This document shows positions 7,437 through 10,112 of a stretch of DNA of 10,112 bases, one piece after another. A model generated the notes under the pieces. It worked only from the letters and a program-made list of their open reading frames with translations, did no database searches and was not told where the DNA came from. The DNA is from an uncultured Lachnospiraceae bacterium (GTDB lineage: Bacteria > Bacillota > Clostridia > Lachnospirales > Lachnospiraceae). The DNA lies in contig CATLGN010000034.1 in NCBI GenBank assembly GCA_949935685.1, positions 1-10,112 on the forward strand. The letters run 5' to 3'. The first letter of the stretch is position 1. Each line of letters begins with the position of its first letter. Made by a program: the position numbers and the translations under genes.

Positions 7437-9349
7437 AGGAACAAATTCGGAAACAATTAAATAACATTTGTTATCAGAAATATGTACGGGAAACGGAGCG
7501 GCAGAGCGACGCCTATCGCCAGTGGTATCTGCTGCATGAGGACTGGCGGGAGAAAAAGCTGCCGGAGCCGGATGCGGCGTTTGTGATTTTTGCAGACCGG
7601 GACGGCGTGGTGGAGGAGCGGGCGTCGGCCGTGACGACAGCCTTTTTTCAGGCGCATCCGTGGGTGATGATTGCCTATGGGGACGAAGACTGTCTGGATG
7701 CGGACGGGCGGCGCTGTGATCCCTGGTTCAAGCCGGACTGGTCGCCGGATACGCTGGATTCCTTTCAGTATTTCGGGCATTTTTTTGCGGTGCGCAAAAG
7801 TCTGCTGGCCGATTTGCCGCCTGAGGAATGGGAACCGTGCCTGACGGACTGCAGCAGCCCGGCCTGTCATAAACTGCTTCTGAAGCTGACCCGGAAGGTG
7901 ACGGATGCACAGTGGATTGGCGCCGCCGATGAGCGCAAGGCTATTGCGCCGATGGGGACGGTTCTGATTCATATGAAAGAACAAAAAGAAGACGTCAGCG
8001 CACAGATGTGGTGTGTTCCCGATGGGGAGGCGGCGGGCACGGTGGGGACGGATACGGTGTCGGCGGTGATTCCTTCGAAGGATAACCCGGACGTGCTGGA
8101 AGTCTGTCTGAAAAGCCTGCGGGAGAAAACCGTGTGGAAGTCGGACGGGCTGTCAGTCAGTTTGGAGATTTTTGTCGTGGACAATGGCAGCGGCCCGGAG
8201 AACCGGGCGCGGCTGGAAAAAATGGCGCGGCAGTATGACTTTCATTACCTGTATGAGCCGATGCCGTTTAACTTTTCGCGGATGTGTAATCTGGGTGCGG
8301 CACAGACGGAGGGGCGTTTCCTGCTCTTTTTAAACGATGATATGGAGATTATCGACGGGATGTGGCTGCTGCGCCTTCTGGAAAAGGCGCGTCTTCCGCA
8401 TGCGGGAGCGGTGGGGGCGAAGCTTCTCTATCCAAACAGCGATTTGATTCAGCATGTGGGCATCACCAATATCCAGGCGGGTCCGGCACATAAATTATTA
8501 AAGCTTTCGGACGAAAATTCTTATTATCATGGCCAGAACCGGCATATTTATGATATGATAGGAGTGACGGCTGCCTGCCTGATTCTGGAAAAACGCAAAT
8601 TCGAGGAGGCCGGGCGGCTGTACGAGGAAATGGCCGTTGCCTATAACGATGTGGATCTGTGTTTTTCTCTGCATGAGCGGGGATACTATAATATTCTGCG
8701 CAACGACGTAGCACTGTATCACCATGAATCGCTGAGCCGGGGCGACGATAACCGTTCCGACGAAAAATGGATTCGGCTGCTGCAGGAAAAGGATACGTTG
8801 TATCGGCGGCATCCCGGTCTGAAAAGTTATGATCCGTTTTACAGCAGAAATCTGGCGGGACATGCCAATGACTACCATGCCAATTTTATGTATGAATTTG
8901 AACGGCATGACCATTATACAAAGGTGAGACGGTGGAAGGGGCAGGAGCCTGTAAAATGGGAAAACGGCTGCCTGACGGTCAATGTGGAGCATGGCCGTCT
9001 GGAGAAAAAGCTGGAGCTGTCTTACCGGGATGATGTGTACTGGATCGAAGGATGGTCGTATGTGTTGGGGATGGACAATTGCCGGTACCGGCGTACGCTT
9101 CTGCTGCACGGGAGCCGCGGCGCAATCTATGAGGTACAGGTATTGACACGTTACCGCGAGGATGTGGCGGCGGTGCTGCCGGGAGAGGTTAATGTGGAGC
9201 TGGCCGGTTTCGTATGCCGGATCCCTTCCTGGGCGCTGCCGGAAGATACGTATACCATATCGATGCTGGCACGGGACATGTGTTCGTGCCAGAAGTTGTA
9301 TCGGAAAACGGAAAAAAGTTTTACAATCGGGAGAAGCCATGAGCAGTAA
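7421..9349 (+). CDS. Family 2 glycosyltransferase with a truncated first GT-A domain
   Basis: This 642-residue cytoplasmic enzyme probably adds sugars, perhaps rhamnose, to the growing polymer. The working GT-A domain spans about 211-480: VSAVIPSKDN at 213-222, VVDNGS at 252-257, the metal-binding LFLNDDMEI at 302-310, GAVGAKLLYP at 329-338, VAYNDVDLCF at 406-415 and LYHHESLSRG at 432-441. Upstream, residues about 53-130 match only the second half of a GT-A domain of the same family. AYGDEDCLDADGRRCDPWF (85-103) recalls the YSDED..DGRR..P.FKPDWSP block, but the first nucleotide-binding half is missing and the metal motif is degraded (FADRDG). Residues about 515-640 form a beta-rich tail containing EGWSYVLGMDN at 543-553. 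TAAGGG at 7409-7414 precedes the ATG at 7421. The gene overlaps its neighbours by 16 and 11 bases. Donor and acceptor cannot be read from sequence. Confidence 0.88.
   Translation: MVFKIKEQIRKQLNNICYQKYVRETERQSDAYRQWYLLHEDWREKKLPEPDAAFVIFADRDGVVEERASAVTTAFFQAHPWVMIAYGDEDCLDADGRRCDPWFKPDWSPDTLDSFQYFGHFFAVRKSLLADLPPEEWEPCLTDCSSPACHKLLLKLTRKVTDAQWIGAADERKAIAPMGTVLIHMKEQKEDVSAQMWCVPDGEAAGTVGTDTVSAVIPSKDNPDVLEVCLKSLREKTVWKSDGLSVSLEIFVVDNGSGPENRARLEKMARQYDFHYLYEPMPFNFSRMCNLGAAQTEGRFLLFLNDDMEIIDGMWLLRLLEKARLPHAGAVGAKLLYPNSDLIQHVGITNIQAGPAHKLLKLSDENSYYHGQNRHIYDMIGVTAACLILEKRKFEEAGRLYEEMAVAYNDVDLCFSLHERGYYNILRNDVALYHHESLSRGDDNRSDEKWIRLLQEKDTLYRRHPGLKSYDPFYSRNLAGHANDYHANFMYEFERHDHYTKVRRWKGQEPVKWENGCLTVNVEHGRLEKKLELSYRDDVYWIEGWSYVLGMDNCRYRRTLLLHGSRGAIYEVQVLTRYREDVAAVLPGEVNVELAGFVCRIPSWALPEDTYTISMLARDMCSCQKLYRKTEKSFTIGRSHEQ
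7440..7472 (+). repeat. Small inverted repeat in the AT-rich start of the glycosyltransferase gene
   Basis: AACAAAT (7440-7446) and ATTTGTT (7466-7472) are perfect inverted copies 19 bases apart. They lie in the first codons of the glycosyltransferase gene, within a patch (about 7425-7485) far richer in A and T than its surroundings. It may only reflect a low-structure translation start or chance. Confidence 0.35.
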
Positions 9350-10112
9350 CAGGCAGGAAGCACGGGCGGAAGCGGGAGCGGAGCAGGAATATTACCGTCT
9401 GGCTTATGAAAAGGAAAAAGAAAAAAATACCGATCTGGCGGCGAAACTGGCGGAGGCCATTGCCCGCGCGGACGATTTGGATTTTAAGCTGAAACGGATT
9501 AAAAACAATCCGCTGTGGAAGGCGTCAAAGCCGCTGCGGAGCGTAATGCACTGGATGATCCGCATGAAAGACCGGATTGTGCGTCTGGGAACGCCGCGGG
9601 GAATCGCCAGAAAGATCAAGAGCAAGCTGATCGAGCGCAGGGCCATGCGGATGCACGGGCGCGCCAGCTTTCCCGACCGGGATGCGCGCCGCGCGATGGA
9701 AGAGACGGTATTCGACCGGGATATTACGTTCAGTATCCTTGTGCCTCTGTACAATACGCCGGTGAAATTTCTGACAGAAATGATCGATTCCGTCAAAGCG
9801 CAGACATACGGAAAATGGGAGCTTTGTCTGGCGGACGGCTCCGATGCGCAGCACGCGTATGTGGGGGAACGGTGCCGGGAATACGCCGCTGCGGACAGCC
9901 GGATTCTCTATCGGAAGCTGGAGCGGAACGAAGGCATTTCCGGCAATACAAACGAGTGCTATCGGATGGCTTCGGGACAATATATCGCCTTGTTTGACCA
10001 TGATGATATTCTGCATCCGGCCGTGCTGTTTGAATATATGAAAGTGATCTGCGAACAGGACGCGGATTATATTTACTGTGACGAGGCGACGTTTAAAGGC
10101 GGTAGCATTGAC
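9339..10112 (+). CDS. Family 2 glycosyltransferase, N-terminal part (partial)
   Basis: The first 258 residues of a gene that runs off the window; the frame is open to the last base. GGGAG at 9329-9333 lies five bases before the ATG at 9339, and the gene overlaps the previous one by 11 bases. Residues about 14-55 are charged and likely coiled coil (YEKEKEKNTDLAAKLAEA), followed by NPLWKASKPLR at 57-67, a motif often seen ahead of GT domains in this protein type. A basic helical stretch runs to about 127. The GT-A domain begins at FSILVPLYNTP (131-141), with DGSD at 166-169, the metal-binding FDHDD at 219-223 and YCDEATF at 246-252. The domain is intact as far as it can be seen and probably continues into a second GT-A domain beyond the window. 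The sugar added is unknown. Confidence 0.9.
   Translation, partial: MSSNRQEARAEAGAEQEYYRLAYEKEKEKNTDLAAKLAEAIARADDLDFKLKRIKNNPLWKASKPLRSVMHWMIRMKDRIVRLGTPRGIARKIKSKLIERRAMRMHGRASFPDRDARRAMEETVFDRDITFSILVPLYNTPVKFLTEMIDSVKAQTYGKWELCLADGSDAQHAYVGERCREYAAADSRILYRKLERNEGISGNTNECYRMASGQYIALFDHDDILHPAVLFEYMKVICEQDADYIYCDEATFKGGSID

Noticed and set aside
9421..9428. Run of seven A followed by T (A AAA AAT in frame), a possible slippage or frameshift site near the start of the last glycosyltransferase
   Set aside because: The run is short, sits in a Lys/Glu-rich coiled-coil segment where A runs are expected, and no downstream stimulatory structure or useful alternative frame was seen.
9515..9997. 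160-codon + strand open frame within the last glycosyltransferase
   Set aside because: It lies wholly in another frame of a gene with clear GT2 motifs, has a low-complexity Arg/Ala/Gly composition and matches no family.

Overview
The window is a stretch of a surface-polysaccharide biosynthesis and export locus. Everything supported as coding lies on the + strand in one tightly packed array, cut off at both ends. Strong AGGAGG-type ribosome binding sites, an AAGGAG-rich leader for almost every gene, a GH25 wall-hydrolase-like protein and the family styles of the glycosyltransferases suggest a Gram-positive of the Clostridia, most like a Lachnospiraceae member. This is inference from sequence character, not a database match. 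No mobile element, tRNA, rRNA, CRISPR array, clear promoter or clear rho-independent terminator was seen. No gap between genes exceeds about 60 bases.

Layout. Bases 1-2962 hold dTDP-L-rhamnose precursor genes: the tail of rfbB (dTDP-glucose 4,6-dehydratase), rfbA (glucose-1-phosphate thymidylyltransferase) and rfbC (3,5-epimerase). A membrane-anchored GH25 muramidase-like gene is inserted between rfbA and rfbC. A 42-base imperfect stem-loop sits between rfbB and rfbA. No rfbD reductase gene is present in the window.

Bases 2987-5374 hold a two-gene polysaccharide ABC exporter: a Wzm-type permease with an extra two-helix N-terminus, and a Wzt-type ATPase with a C-terminal Wzt-C-like domain on a long Ala/Gly linker. 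Bases 5367-10112 hold a large protein with an N-terminal SAM methyltransferase, a middle kinase-like (aminoglycoside/choline-kinase-fold) region and a C-terminal beta-rich region. A family 2 glycosyltransferase with a half-size remnant of a first GT-A domain follows, and then the first 258 residues of another family 2 glycosyltransferase. The last four genes overlap one another by 8-16 bases.

How they may work together. dTDP-rhamnose made by the Rfb enzymes would feed the cytoplasmic glycosyltransferases, and the finished chain would leave through Wzm/Wzt. The most interesting point is the methyltransferase plus kinase-like protein immediately after a Wzt that carries a carbohydrate-recognition-type C-domain. 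This recalls the Gram-negative WbdD/Wzt arrangement (E. coli O9a), in which a non-reducing-end methyl/phosphate cap stops chain growth and is read by the exporter. A Gram-positive version of cap-dependent export is the leading hypothesis here. The anchored muramidase-like protein could open or remodel peptidoglycan where the polymer emerges or is attached.
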